DNA of 64,000 bases from Streptomyces sp. NRRL S-340. GTDB lineage: Bacteria; Actinomycetota; Actinomycetes; Streptomycetales; Streptomycetaceae. The stretch is taken from the NCBI RefSeq assembly GCF_000720185.1, contig NZ_JOIY01000036.1, positions 62,001-126,000 on the forward strand. Direction: 5' to 3'. The translations under genes were made by a program, and so were the position numbers. How positions within the stretch are numbered: position 1 is the stretch's first letter; every line of letters starts with the position of its first letter. Under the pieces are notes generated by a model that saw only the letters and a program-made list of their open reading frames with translations, ran no database searches and was not told the origin of the DNA. This document shows, one piece after another, positions 19,126 to 29,932 of this stretch.

Positions 19126-20660
19126 GGCCGGCGCCAGCTCCGTCCGTCTCGTGCGAGCATCTCGTCCGCCTCGGCCGGCCCCCACGTCCCGGACGCGTAC
19201 TGCGCGGGCCTGCCGTGGGTGTCCCAGTACTCCTCGATCGGGTCGAGGATCTTCCAGGACAGCTCGACCTCCTCCGTGCGCGGGAAGAGGTTGGAGTCGC
19301 CGAGCAGCACGTCCAGGATGAGCCGCTCGTACGCCTCCGGGCTGGACTCGGTGAAGGACTCGCCGTAGGCGAAGTCCATCGAGACGTCCCGGATCTCCAT
19401 CGACGTGCCCGGCACCTTCGAGCCGAAGCGCACGGTCACGCCCTCGTCGGGCTGGACGCGGATGACGACCGCGTTCTGGCCCAGCTCCTCGGTGGCCGTG
19501 GTGTCGAAGGGGGAGTGCGGGGCGCGCTGGAAGACCACCGCGATCTCGGTGACCCGGCGGCCCAGCCGCTTGCCGGTGCGCAGGTAGAAGGGGACGCCCG
19601 CCCAGCGGCGGTTGTCGATCTCCAGCTTGACGGCCGCGTAGGTGTCGGTCTTCGACTTCTTGTCGATGCCGTCCTCTTCGAGGTAGCCGATGACCTTCTC
19701 GCCGCCCTGCCAGCCGGCCGCGTACTGCCCGCGCACGGTCGTCGAGCCGAGGTCCCCGGGCAGCCGGACGGCGCCGAGCACCTTCTCCTTCTCCGCCGCC
19801 AGCGCGTCCGCGCCGAAGGAGGCGGGCTCCTCCATCGCGGTGAGCGCCATCAGCTGGAGCAGGTGGTTCTGGATGACGTCACGGGCGGCGCCGATGCCGT
19901 CGTAGTAGCCGGCCCGGCCGCCGATGCCGATGTCCTCGGCCATGGTGATCTGCACGTGGTCCACGAAGGACCGGTTCCAGATCGGCTCGAACATGGTGTT
20001 GGCGAAGCGCAGCGCCAGGATGTTCTGGACGGTCTCCTTGCCCAGGTAGTGGTCGATGCGGAAGACCTGGTCCGGGGCGAAGACCTCGTGGACGACCTTG
20101 TTCAGCTCCTCGGCCGACTCCAGGTCGTGGCCGAACGGCTTCTCGATGACCGCGCGCCGCCAGGAGCCGCCCGTCTGGTCGGCCAGCTGGTGCTTCTTCA
20201 GCTGCTGGATGACGACCGGGAAGGACTTCGGCGGGACCGACAGGTAGAAGGCGAAGTTGCCGCCCGTGCCCTGGGCCTTGTCGAGTTCCTCGATGGTGCC
20301 GCGCAGCCGTTCGAACGCCTCGTCGTCGTCGAAGGTGCCCTGCACGAACCGCATGCCCTGGCTGAGCTGCTGCCAGACCTCCTCGCGGAACGGTGTGCGC
20401 GAGTGCTCCTTGACGGCGTCGTGCACGACCTGCGCGAAGTCCTCGTGCTCCCAGTCGCGCCGGGCGAAGCCGACCAGCGAGAAGCCCGGCGGCAGCAGCC
20501 CCCGGTTGGCGAGGTCGTAGACGGCGGGCATCAGCTTCTTGCGCGACAGGTCGCCCGTCACGCCGAAGATGACCAGGCCCGACGGCCCCGCGATACGCGG
20601 GAGCCGTCGGTCGGCGGGGTCACGGAGCGGGTTCGCCCCGGTGCCGGAAAGAGGCGACAA
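19122..20660 (-). CDS. zwf: Glucose-6-phosphate 1-dehydrogenase
   Basis: Oxidises glucose-6-phosphate with NADP to feed the pentose phosphate pathway. The 512 residues show the nucleotide-binding GVTGDLSRKKLMPAVYDL and the substrate/active-site motif RIDHYLGKE, then the C-terminal FYLRTGKRL. It starts with TTG at 20660, four bases after the tal stop, with GGAGGG in the tal end as ribosome site; no ATG or GTG is well placed nearby. The stop overlaps the opcA ATG. Confidence 0.97.
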   Translation of the reverse strand: MSPLSGTGANPLRDPADRRLPRIAGPSGLVIFGVTGDLSRKKLMPAVYDLANRGLLPPGFSLVGFARRDWEHEDFAQVVHDAVKEHSRTPFREEVWQQLSQGMRFVQGTFDDDEAFERLRGTIEELDKAQGTGGNFAFYLSVPPKSFPVVIQQLKKHQLADQTGGSWRRAVIEKPFGHDLESAEELNKVVHEVFAPDQVFRIDHYLGKETVQNILALRFANTMFEPIWNRSFVDHVQITMAEDIGIGGRAGYYDGIGAARDVIQNHLLQLMALTAMEEPASFGADALAAEKEKVLGAVRLPGDLGSTTVRGQYAAGWQGGEKVIGYLEEDGIDKKSKTDTYAAVKLEIDNRRWAGVPFYLRTGKRLGRRVTEIAVVFQRAPHSPFDTTATEELGQNAVVIRVQPDEGVTVRFGSKVPGTSMEIRDVSMDFAYGESFTESSPEAYERLILDVLLGDSNLFPRTEEVELSWKILDPIEEYWDTHGRPAQYASGTWGPAEADEMLARDGRSWRRP

Positions 20661-20664
20661 GGCG

Positions 20665-21783
20665 TCAGCCCTCCGCGGGGGCGAGGCGCTCCAGCTCCGC
20701 CTCGGTCGACTTCAGCAGGTCGTTCCAGGAGCCCTCGAACTTGTCGACGCCCTCGTCCTCCAGGACCTGGACCACCTCGTCGTAGGAGATGCCGATCCTC
20801 TCCAGCGCGTCGAGGTCCGCGCGGGCCTGCTCGTAGGTGCCGCGGACGGCGTCGCCACGGATCTCGCCGTGGTCCTCGGTGGCCTCCAGGGTGGCCTCCG
20901 GCATGGTGTTCACCGTGTTCGGCGCCACCAGCTCCTCGACGTACATGGTGTCCTTGTACGCCTTGTCCTTCACACCGGTGGAGGCCCACAGCGGGCGCTG
21001 CTTGTTCGCGCCCGCGTTCTCCAGCGCGTTCCAGCGGTCGGAGGAGAAGACCTCCTCGTAGGCCTGGTAGGCCAGGCGCGCGTTGGCCACGCCCGCCTTG
21101 CCGCGCAGGGCCTTGGCCTCGTCGGTGCCCATCTCGTCGATGCGCCGGTCGATCTCGGTGTCGACGCGGGAGACGAAGAAGGACGCCACCGAGTGGATCT
21201 TGGACAGGTCCAGGCCGCGCTCCTTGGCCTTCTCCAGGCCGGTCAGGTAGGCGTCCATGACCGCGCGGTAGCGCTCCAGGGAGAAGATCAGCGTGACGTT
21301 GACGCTGATCCCGTTGCCGATGGTCTCGGCGATGGCCGGCAGACCCGCCCGGGTGGCCGGGATCTTGATGAGCGTGTTGGGGCGGTCCACCAGCCAGGCC
21401 AGCTGGCGGGCCTCGGCGACCGTCGCCTTGGTGTTGTGCGCCAGGCGGGGGTCGACCTCGATGGAGACCCGGCCGTCCTGGCCGTCGGTGGCGTCGAAGA
21501 CCGGGCGCAGGATGTCGGCGGCGTCGCGGACGTCCGCCGTGGTGATCATGCGGATGGCCTCTTCGACGGTGACCCGACGGGCGGCGAGGTCCGACACCTG
21601 CTGGTCGTAGCCGTCGCCCTGCGAGATCGCCTTCTGGAAGATCGTCGGGTTGGTGGTGACGCCCACGACGTGCTGCTGGTCGATCAGCTCGGCGAGGTTG
21701 CCGGACGTGATCCGCTTGCGCGACAGGTCGTCCAGCCAGATCGCGACGCCTTCATCGGAGAGGCGCTTGAGTGCGTCTGTCAT
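20665..21783 (-). CDS. tal: Transaldolase
   Basis: Transfers a dihydroxyacetone unit between sugar phosphates in the non-oxidative pentose phosphate branch. The 372 residues begin [20 protein letters not shown], typical of the actinobacterial/TalB-long class; [13 protein letters not shown] and the Schiff-base Lys in [14 protein letters not shown] are clear. The ATG at 21783 is 9 nt after GGAG. It sits 34 bp behind the tkt stop. Confidence 0.97.
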   Translation of the reverse strand: MTDALKRLSDEGVAIWLDDLSRKRITSGNLAELIDQQHVVGVTTNPTIFQKAISQGDGYDQQVSDLAARRVTVEEAIRMITTADVRDAADILRPVFDATDGQDGRVSIEVDPRLAHNTKATVAEARQLAWLVDRPNTLIKIPATRAGLPAIAETIGNGISVNVTLIFSLERYRAVMDAYLTGLEKAKERGLDLSKIHSVASFFVSRVDTEIDRRIDEMGTDEAKALRGKAGVANARLAYQAYEEVFSSDRWNALENAGANKQRPLWASTGVKDKAYKDTMYVEELVAPNTVNTMPEATLEATEDHGEIRGDAVRGTYEQARADLDALERIGISYDEVVQVLEDEGVDKFEGSWNDLLKSTEAELERLAPAEG

Positions 21784-21817
21784 GGAAATTGCATCTCCTA
21801 CGTGTCGTATATGAGCG

Positions 21818-23766
<1,949 letters not shown>

Positions 23767-24205
23767 CCTGGTTCAGGGCTCCTCTCCACATGTCGGATGC
23801 CGGTGCGCGTGTCCGGGCACCGGCTGCCGGCGTTCTGGCGCCGGCCGGCCGCTGTTGAGCCTACCCCCGTAAAGACGTGCGTTTTTTCGAGTCATTCAAG
23901 ACTGCCGGGACTCCGGGAAATCCGCCTCCCGACGGCTCCTTCCCCTATTCGGCAAGTGAATACGGGGGCGCTCATCCGATCGCTCATTCGAGCCGTCGCG
24001 CGCCCGTCGGAAACCCATTTCCGGATGCCCGCGCCGGCGGGCCCCCGCGACCGCCGCCCGGCGGCTGCCGGGCGGGCGGCGCCAACACGACCCACCCCCG
24101 CGAATGTCCGGGTCTGGGCAACGTCTACAGTGGCGTGGTACGCGCGAGTCTTTACCCCTTGTTCACAGGGGCGGGGCTCGCTGGGAGTCTCTGTCAGGGG
24201 TGTGC
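23767..24205. promoter_or_regulatory. Divergent tkt/ctaB promoter region
   Basis: 439 bp with no supported gene. On the minus strand TAGGCT (23858-23863) is a possible -10 for tkt; on the plus strand TACAGT (24125-24130) is a possible -10 for ctaB. Neither has a convincing -35. The middle part is less GC-rich than its surroundings, as expected for promoter DNA. Confidence 0.3.
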
Positions 24206-25186
24206 GTGACGGCCGTCGAATCCCGTCCTGGGGGTCCCTCCCAGGCCCTTAAGGCCCTGGGGGAGGGAGTACTCGGTGCAGGTCAGAGCCCGAGCAACCG
24301 GTCGTTCGGGGCCCGTGTCAAGGCGTTCGTGGCACTGACCAAGCCGCGGATCATCGAGCTGCTGCTCATCACCACCGTTCCGGTGATGTTCCTGGCGCAG
24401 CAGGGTGTGCCCAACCTGAAACTGGTGCTGCTCACCTGCGTCGGCGGCTACCTGTCCGCGGGCGGCGCCAACGCGCTGAACATGTACATCGACCGTGACA
24501 TCGACGCGCTCATGGACCGCACCTCGCAGCGCCCGCTGGTCACCGGGATGGTCAGCCCGCGCGAGTGCCTCGCCTTCGGCATCACCCTGGCGGTCGTCTC
24601 GACACTGCTGTTCGGTCTCACCGTCAACTGGCTGTCGGCGTGGCTGTCGCTCGGAGCGCTCCTCTTCTACGTCGTCGTCTACACGATGATCCTCAAGCGG
24701 CGCACGTCGCAGAACATCGTGTGGGGCGGCATCGCCGGCTGCCTGCCGGTGCTCATCGGCTGGTCCTCGGTCACGAACTCCATGTCGTGGGCGCCCGTCA
24801 TCCTCTTCCTCGTCATGTTCTTCTGGACGCCGCCGCACTACTGGCCGCTGTCCATGAAGGTCAAGGACGACTACGCGCGCGTGGGCGTGCCGATGCTCCC
24901 GGTGATCGCCTCCAACAAGGTGGTCGCCCGGCAGATCGTCATCTACAGCTGGGTGATGGTCGTCGTCTCGCTGCTGCTGACCCCGCTCGGCTACACGGGC
25001 TGGTTCTACACGGTGGTCGCCCTGCTGGCCGGCGGCTTCTGGCTGTGGGAGGCGCACGGGCTGCAGAACCGCGCCAAGGCCGAGGTGACCGGCGCGAAGC
25101 TGAAGGAGATGCGCCTGTTCCACTGGTCGATCACCTACGTGTCGATCCTCTTCGTCGCGGTGGCGGTGGACCCCTTCCTGCGCTGA
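24206..25186 (+). CDS. ctaB: Protoheme IX farnesyltransferase (heme O synthase)
   Basis: Attaches a farnesyl group to heme b to give heme O, the precursor of heme A for aa3 oxidase. The 326-residue membrane protein has about nine helices and the UbiA-family aspartate motif [20 protein letters not shown], with [20 protein letters not shown] before it. The GTG at 24206 follows AGGGG; about 35 poorly conserved residues precede the first helix. It is divergent from the pentose phosphate operon. Its partner ctaA is 1.7 kb downstream on the other strand. Confidence 0.95.
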   Translation: MTAVESRPGGPSQALKALGEGVLGAGQSPSNRSFGARVKAFVALTKPRIIELLLITTVPVMFLAQQGVPNLKLVLLTCVGGYLSAGGANALNMYIDRDIDALMDRTSQRPLVTGMVSPRECLAFGITLAVVSTLLFGLTVNWLSAWLSLGALLFYVVVYTMILKRRTSQNIVWGGIAGCLPVLIGWSSVTNSMSWAPVILFLVMFFWTPPHYWPLSMKVKDDYARVGVPMLPVIASNKVVARQIVIYSWVMVVVSLLLTPLGYTGWFYTVVALLAGGFWLWEAHGLQNRAKAEVTGAKLKEMRLFHWSITYVSILFVAVAVDPFLR

Positions 25187-25279
25187 CATCCCCTGACGTC
25201 CGCCACGGGCGGGGCACGTGGTCAAGGCCACGTACCCCGCCCGTCGCCGTCCGGTCTACCCGTCGGTAGCATCCTGGCC

Positions 25280-25612
25280 ATGGCAGACACGCAGCAGGTT
25301 GACCCCAAGGCCCAGCGCAAGGCGGCCCGCCTCGCCCAGCGGATCGGCTCCTTCGCCAAGGCGCACGGCGGGGCCGAGGGACAGGTCGCGTACATCGGAC
25401 AGCGCGGCGCCCGGATCGTCCTCGTCGGCGAGGACGGCACCTGGGGCGACGTCGTGGCCCCCACCTACGCCATCGCCGAGCAGGCCGTGCGCGAGTCCGG
25501 GATCACCGTCCACGAGTCCTTCGACGGCGAGTTCGCCGCCAAGGTGCGGACGGGTCCGTACGAGTGGAAGCGGATGGCCGGCATCCAGCTCGGCGGCCCG
25601 GCCAACGGCTGA
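25280..25612 (+). CDS. Conserved hypothetical protein, 110 residues
   Basis: Small soluble protein beginning MADTQQVDPKAQRKAARLAQ with a basic first helix, then a mixed core with YIGQRGARIVLVGEDGTWGDV. No signal peptide, membrane span or recognisable catalytic motif. I know of similar short proteins between ctaB and ctaA in streptomycetes but no function. Start ATG 25280 has only a weak ribosome site. Confidence 0.75.
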   Translation: MADTQQVDPKAQRKAARLAQRIGSFAKAHGGAEGQVAYIGQRGARIVLVGEDGTWGDVVAPTYAIAEQAVRESGITVHESFDGEFAAKVRTGPYEWKRMAGIQLGGPANG

Positions 25613-25697
25613 ACAAAGCCGCGGGGCGGGCAACACCTGAGAGCCGGTTCACCCGTTAGGACCTTACGGAGGATGTGGTCCAGCCGGGGGAGACCGG

Positions 25698-26804
25698 ATG
25701 ATCGAAACGCCGTCCCTCGTGGACCAGCACTGCCACGGCGTCCTGCGAACGGAACTGGGCCTCGGCACCTTCGAGGCCCAGCTGGCGCGCACCGAGGGCC
25801 CGCCCGCCCCGGGGACCACCCTCTTCGACACCCAGACCGGTTTCGCCGTACGCCGCTGGTGCCCCCCGCTGCTCGGCCTGGAACCGCACTGCCCGCCCGC
25901 GCGCTACCTCGCCCGGCGCCGCGAGCTGGGCGTCCTGGAGGCCGGCCGCAGACTGCTGCGCGGCAGCGGCGTCACCGCCTACCTGGTGGACACCGGGCTC
26001 CCCGGCGACCTCACGGGGCCGGGCGAGATGGCCTCGGCGGGGGCCGCCGCCGCCCACGAGGTCGTCCGCCTGGAACTCCTCGCCGAGCAGGTCGCCGACA
26101 CCTCGGGAACCGTCGGGTCCTTCCTGGCGAACCTCGCCGAGTCGGTGCACGGCGCGGCGGCCCAGGCGGTCGCCTTCACCTCCGTGGCGGGCCTGCGGCA
26201 CGGCCTGGCGCTCGCGCCCGAGCCGCCGGGGCCCAGTCAGGTGCGCGGCGCCGCGGGACGCTGGCTGGCCCGGCGGGAGGTCGGCGGGGAGCTGAGCGAT
26301 CCGGTGCTGCTGCGCCACCTGCTGTGGACCGCGGTGGCCTCCGGGCGGCCGCTCCAGCTGCACGCCGGGCCTGCCGGGCCGGGCGGACGCGCCGACCGCA
26401 CGGACCCGGTGCTGCTGACGGACTTCGTCCGCGCGACCGCGGGCCTGGGCACGGACCTGGTCCTGCTGCACGGCTACCCGTACCACCGCAACGCCGCGCA
26501 CCTCGCCGCGGTCTTCCCGCACGTGTACACCGACTCGGGCGCCGCGCCGGCGCGCACCGGCGCACGGGCCGCCACGGTGCTCGCCGAGGTCCTGGAGCTG
26601 GCCCCCTTCGGCAAGGTGCTCTTCTCCAGCGGCGCCGGCGGTCTGCCCGAGCTGCACCTGGTGGGGGCCCGGCTGTTCCGTGAGGCGCTGGAACGGGTGC
26701 TCGGCGCCTGGGTCGCGGAGGGCGCCTGGTCGGCGCAGGACGCGCGGCGGGTGGCACGGATGGTCGCGGCGGGCAACGCACGGCGGGTGTACGGGCTGGG
26801 GTGA
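25698..26804 (+). CDS. Amidohydrolase-2-like metal-dependent hydrolase
   Basis: 368-residue putative TIM-barrel hydrolase. The N-terminal VDQHCHG fits the HxH metal motif, LQLHAGPAG supplies a later His, and DLVLLHGYPYHRNAA another, in the order expected for the amidohydrolase-2/FluG-type family; the last conserved Asp is probably in YTDSG. The ATG follows GGGGGAGACC. The substrate is unknown. It converges on ctaA and shares a GC hairpin with it. Confidence 0.7.
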   Translation: MIETPSLVDQHCHGVLRTELGLGTFEAQLARTEGPPAPGTTLFDTQTGFAVRRWCPPLLGLEPHCPPARYLARRRELGVLEAGRRLLRGSGVTAYLVDTGLPGDLTGPGEMASAGAAAAHEVVRLELLAEQVADTSGTVGSFLANLAESVHGAAAQAVAFTSVAGLRHGLALAPEPPGPSQVRGAAGRWLARREVGGELSDPVLLRHLLWTAVASGRPLQLHAGPAGPGGRADRTDPVLLTDFVRATAGLGTDLVLLHGYPYHRNAAHLAAVFPHVYTDSGAAPARTGARAATVLAEVLELAPFGKVLFSSGAGGLPELHLVGARLFREALERVLGAWVAEGAWSAQDARRVARMVAAGNARRVYGLG

Positions 26805-26900
26805 CCCCGCCGGCTTCCGGAACCCGCGGGCGCCCCTGCGCGGGGCACTGTGCGAGGGCGCCCTGTCCGCGGGCGCCGTTGCCCGCAGGCGCCCTGGGGG

Positions 26901-26922
26901 CGGGCCGCTGCGACGCGGCCCG
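26901..26922. terminator. Hairpin between convergent hydrolase and ctaA
   Basis: CGGGCCGC pairs with GCGGCCCG over a 6-nt loop, ending 6 bp from the ctaA stop codon. A likely terminator for ctaA and, read the other way, for the hydrolase gene. Confidence 0.55.
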
Positions 26923-26928
26923 GCGGCG

Positions 26929-27942
26929 TCACGCCTTCGTCAGCGAGGCCGTCTCCACGGACGCCTCCGGCAGCCCGCCGCTCACCGTCTCCGGCCGCTC
27001 GCGCAGCGACAGCAGCACCCGCAGCACACCGATCCACATCAGGCAGGACCCCAGCATGTGCAGGGCCACCAGGACCTCCGGCAGGTGCGTGAAGTACTGC
27101 ACGTAACCGATGACGCCCTGGGCGAGCAGGACCAGGAACAGGTCCCGCGTGCGGTGCAGCGGTCCCTTGGGCGCGTCCACGGCCTTGAGGACGAACCACA
27201 GGGCGAACGTCAGCGTCACCACGATCCAGGCCAGCACCGCGTGCGCCTTGGCGACCGTCTCCCAGTCGAGCGGGATGCGGTCGACCTCCGCGGAGTCGCC
27301 CGCGTGCGGACCCGCCCCGGTCACCACCGTGCCCGCCGCGATCAGCAGCACGCTCGCGACGACCAGGAACCACACCAGCTGCTGCACCGCCTTGCCGACC
27401 AGCGGACGCGGCTGCCCGTCACCCTCACGGGTGCGCTGCCACATCACGGTGGCGACCGCGATCAGCGCCGTGGTGAGCAGGAAGTGCGCCGCGACGGTGT
27501 AGGGGTTCAGCCCCACGAGGACGACGATGCCGCCGAGCACCGCGTTGCCCATGACGACCCAGAACTGAGCCCAGCCCAGCCGGGTCAGGCCGCGCCGCCA
27601 GGGCTTCTGCGCGCGGGCGGCGACGACGGCCCAGCCGACGGCGGCGCACAGCACGTACGTCAGCATGCGGTTGCCGAACTCGATGACGCCGTGGAAGCCC
27701 ATCGCACGGGTCGTGGTCAGCGAGTCGTCGGTGCAGGTCGGCCAGGTGGGGCAGCCCAGGCCCGAGCCGGTCAGCCGCACGGCGCCGCCGGTGACGACGA
27801 TGATCACCGCCATGACGAGCGCGGCCATGGCCGCCCGCTGGACGGTCCTGGGCTGCGGGGTCCAGCGTTCGGCGATGAAGGCGAGCGGGTTGCGCACGGC
27901 GGATACGGCGTCGTCGCGGGTCAGGTTCGGCACGCGTTCCAT
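26929..27942 (-). CDS. ctaA: Heme A synthase
   Basis: Oxidises the C8 methyl of heme O to the formyl of heme A. About 337 residues with eight predicted helices; the conserved motifs include GGAVRLTGSGLGCPTWPTC (helix 1 and the extracytoplasmic Cys pair), the heme-ligand His in FHGVIEFGNRML, VAAHFLLTTALI, KAHAVLAWIV and VALHMLGSCLMWIG. I start at the ATG at 27942 (MERVPNLTRDD), as in other streptomycetes; an upstream ATG at 27996 would add 18 residues containing a DPRE repeat and lies 15 bp from the ABC permease stop. It is probably the end of the ABC operon transcript. Confidence 0.94.
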   Translation of the reverse strand: MERVPNLTRDDAVSAVRNPLAFIAERWTPQPRTVQRAAMAALVMAVIIVVTGGAVRLTGSGLGCPTWPTCTDDSLTTTRAMGFHGVIEFGNRMLTYVLCAAVGWAVVAARAQKPWRRGLTRLGWAQFWVVMGNAVLGGIVVLVGLNPYTVAAHFLLTTALIAVATVMWQRTREGDGQPRPLVGKAVQQLVWFLVVASVLLIAAGTVVTGAGPHAGDSAEVDRIPLDWETVAKAHAVLAWIVVTLTFALWFVLKAVDAPKGPLHRTRDLFLVLLAQGVIGYVQYFTHLPEVLVALHMLGSCLMWIGVLRVLLSLRERPETVSGGLPEASVETASLTKA

Positions 27943-28011
27943 CGTAGGCCGCCGCTTGTGCACACTTTCACGAGGGTCCGTCTCACGAGGGTCCATGGGG
28001 GTCTGCGGTCC

Positions 28012-28797
28012 CTACTCCCAGCGGAAGAACTTCCCGGCGGCGGCCAGGGCCACCACCGCCCAGACGGCGAGGATCCCGGCGTCGCCCCAGGGCATCGCGG
28101 CGCCGTGCTGGAGCACGTCCCGCAGCCCGTCGGACAGGGCCGAGATCGGCAGCAGGCCCAGCACGTCCTGGGCGCCGGCGGGGAACTTGTCCAGCGGCAC
28201 GATCACGCCGCCGCCGACGAGCAGCAGCAGGAAGACCAGGTTGGCGGCGGCCAGGGTCGCCTCGGCCTTGAGCGTGCCGGCCATCAGCAGGCCGAGCCCG
28301 GAGAACGCGGCCGTGCCGAGCACCAGCAGTACCAGCACGGCGAGCGGGTCGCCGTGCGGGGACCAGCCGAGCGCGAAGGCGATCACGGTCAGCAGGATCA
28401 CCTGGAGCACCTCGGTGACCAGCACGGACACCGTCTTGGCGGTCATCAGGGCCCAGCGCGGCAGCGGGGAGGAGGCCAGCCGCTTCAGGACGCCGTAGCG
28501 GCGCTCGAAGCCGGTGGCGATGGCCTGCCCGGTGAACGCCGTCGACATGACGGCGAGTGCCAGGACGCCGGGTGTGAGGAAGTCCACGGCCTTGCCCGCG
28601 CCGGTGTCCACGATGTCCACGGAACTGAACAGCGCCAGCAGCAGGGCCGGGATGACGACGGTGAGCAGCAGCTGCTCGCCGTTGCGCAGCAGCATCTTCG
28701 TCTCCAGCGCCGCCTGTGCCGCGATCATGCGGGTCAGCGGGGCGGCGCCGGGATCGGGCGTGTACGTGCCCGTCGGTGAGCCGGTGGCGGTGGTCAC
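28012..28797 (-). CDS. ABC-2 type exporter permease
   Basis: 261-residue membrane protein with six hydrophobic helices of the ABC-2 (DrrB-like) class: LLLTVVIPALLLALFSSV, TPGVLALAVMSTAFTGQAIA and the ERRYGVLKRLASSPLPRW loop typical of the family. The GTG at 28797 overlaps the stop of a 31-codon frame inside the upstream 92-bp repeat. It pairs with the ATPase gene upstream; the substrate is unknown (family members export drugs or lipids). Confidence 0.92.
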   Translation of the reverse strand: MTTATGSPTGTYTPDPGAAPLTRMIAAQAALETKMLLRNGEQLLLTVVIPALLLALFSSVDIVDTGAGKAVDFLTPGVLALAVMSTAFTGQAIATGFERRYGVLKRLASSPLPRWALMTAKTVSVLVTEVLQVILLTVIAFALGWSPHGDPLAVLVLLVLGTAAFSGLGLLMAGTLKAEATLAAANLVFLLLLVGGGVIVPLDKFPAGAQDVLGLLPISALSDGLRDVLQHGAAMPWGDAGILAVWAVVALAAAGKFFRWE

Positions 28798-28889
28798 GAG
28801 CGCAGCTCCTTGCCGGTCGGCTCCAGGCTGTGTTCTCCCGGGGGGCGACCCCCGGGCCCCCGGCCGGCCTCGGTGCGGGACGGAATCAT
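28794..28889 (-). CDS. 31-codon frame in repeat copy next to permease
   Basis: Reads MIPSRTEAGRGPGGRPPGEH, then SLEPTGKELRS, stop. It starts with an ATG overlapping the stop of the preceding mini-frame (ATGA), and its own TGA overlaps the permease GTG (GTGA). Its last 11 codons copy the ATPase C-terminus (LELTGKELRS). It is unlikely to have a function of its own but may carry ribosomes from ATPase to permease. Confidence 0.3.
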   Translation of the reverse strand: MIPSRTEAGRGPGGRPPGEHSLEPTGKELRS

Positions 28890-29010
28890 GAACGCAGCTC
28901 CTTGCCGGTCAGCTCCAGGCTGTGTTCTCCCGGGGGGCGACCCCCGGACCCCCGGCCGGCCTCGGTGCGGGACGGAATCATGAACGCAGCTCCTTGCCGG
29001 TCAGCTCCAG
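28801..29010. repeat. 92-bp tandem repeat, 2.3 copies, in ABC operon
   Basis: Copies begin at 28801, 28893 and 28985 (the last cut to 26 bp, being the ATPase 3' end itself). Copies are nearly identical, with about three substitutions. Each contains the last codons and stop of the ATPase gene plus 64 bp of spacer. Collapsing the repeat restores a GTGA overlap of ATPase stop and permease start, the usual arrangement in such operons. Confidence 0.92.
28886..28981 (-). CDS. 31-codon frame in repeat copy next to ATPase
   Basis: Reads [20 protein letters not shown], then SLELTGKELRS, stop. The ATG overlaps the ATPase stop (ATGA) and the stop overlaps the next mini-frame's ATG. The 96-nt length is 92 plus the 4-nt overlap. 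It differs from its neighbour by two residues (Ser/Pro and Leu/Pro). Confidence 0.3.
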   Translation of the reverse strand: MIPSRTEAGRGSGGRPPGEHSLELTGKELRS

Positions 29011-29901
29011 AAAGACGTCCTCGAGTGTGTGCCGCTCCACGGAGATCCGGTCGGGCATCACCCCGTGCTGCGCGCACCAGGACGTCACCGTGGCGAGCAG
29101 TTGCGGGTCGATCTCGCCGACCACCCGGTACGCGCCGGGCGTCAGCTCGGCGGCGGAGGACTCGGGGGGCAGGGCCTTGAGCAGGGAGGCGACGTCGAGG
29201 CCGGGGCGGCCGCTGAAGCGCAGGGTGTTCTCCGCGCCGCCGCGGCACAGCTCCTCCGGGGAGCCCTGCGCGATGACCCGGCCGGCGTCGATGATCGCGA
29301 CGTCGTCGGCGAGTTGTTCGGCCTCGTCCATGTGGTGGGTGGTGAGGATCACGGACACCCCGTCGGCGCGCAGGTCGCGCACCAGGTCCCAGGTGGCCCG
29401 GCGGGCCTGCGGGTCGAGGCCGGCGGTCGGTTCGTCGAGGAAGACCAGCTCGGGGCGGCCGACGACGGCCATGGCGAGCGCGAGGCGCTGCTGCTGGCCG
29501 CCGGAGAGGCGGCGGTAGCTGGTCCGCCCGCAGCCGCCCAGCCCCAGCCGCTCGATCAGGGCGTCCACGTCCAGGGGGTGGGCGTGCAGCCTGGCGACGT
29601 GCCGGAGCATCTCGTCGGCCCTGGCCCCGGAGTAGACGCCGCCGGACTGGAGCATCACGCCGATGCGGGGGCGCAGCGCGGCGGACTGTCCGACCGGGTC
29701 GAGGCCCAGGACGCGCACCGTGCCGGAGTCCGGCTTCCGGTACCCCTCGCAGGCCTCGACCGTGGTCGTCTTGCCGGCGCCGTTGGGACCGAGGACGGCG
29801 GTCACACCCGCCCGGGCCACCAGGTCGAGGCCGTCCACCGCGGTCTTGGTGCCGTACCGCTTCACCAGGGACTGCACCTGGACCACTGGCTCACTTCGCA
29901 T
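28978..29901 (-). CDS. ABC exporter ATP-binding protein
   Basis: 307-residue ATPase of the DrrA/CcmA type. Walker A GPNGAGKTTT, signature SYRRLSGGQQQRLALAMAV, Walker B LVFLDEPTAGLDPQ and the switch His in ILTTHHMDEA are all present. The C-terminal third is the DrrA-type accessory domain ending RHTLEDVFLELTGKELRS. The ATG at 29901 (MRSEPVVQVQ) was chosen over a frame extending to 29964. The stop is followed by the 92-bp repeat and then the permease. Confidence 0.94.
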   Translation of the reverse strand: MRSEPVVQVQSLVKRYGTKTAVDGLDLVARAGVTAVLGPNGAGKTTTVEACEGYRKPDSGTVRVLGLDPVGQSAALRPRIGVMLQSGGVYSGARADEMLRHVARLHAHPLDVDALIERLGLGGCGRTSYRRLSGGQQQRLALAMAVVGRPELVFLDEPTAGLDPQARRATWDLVRDLRADGVSVILTTHHMDEAEQLADDVAIIDAGRVIAQGSPEELCRGGAENTLRFSGRPGLDVASLLKALPPESSAAELTPGAYRVVGEIDPQLLATVTSWCAQHGVMPDRISVERHTLEDVFLELTGKELRS

Positions 29902-29932
29902 GGGTCCAGAGTCTAGGGACGCGCCGGGCGCT

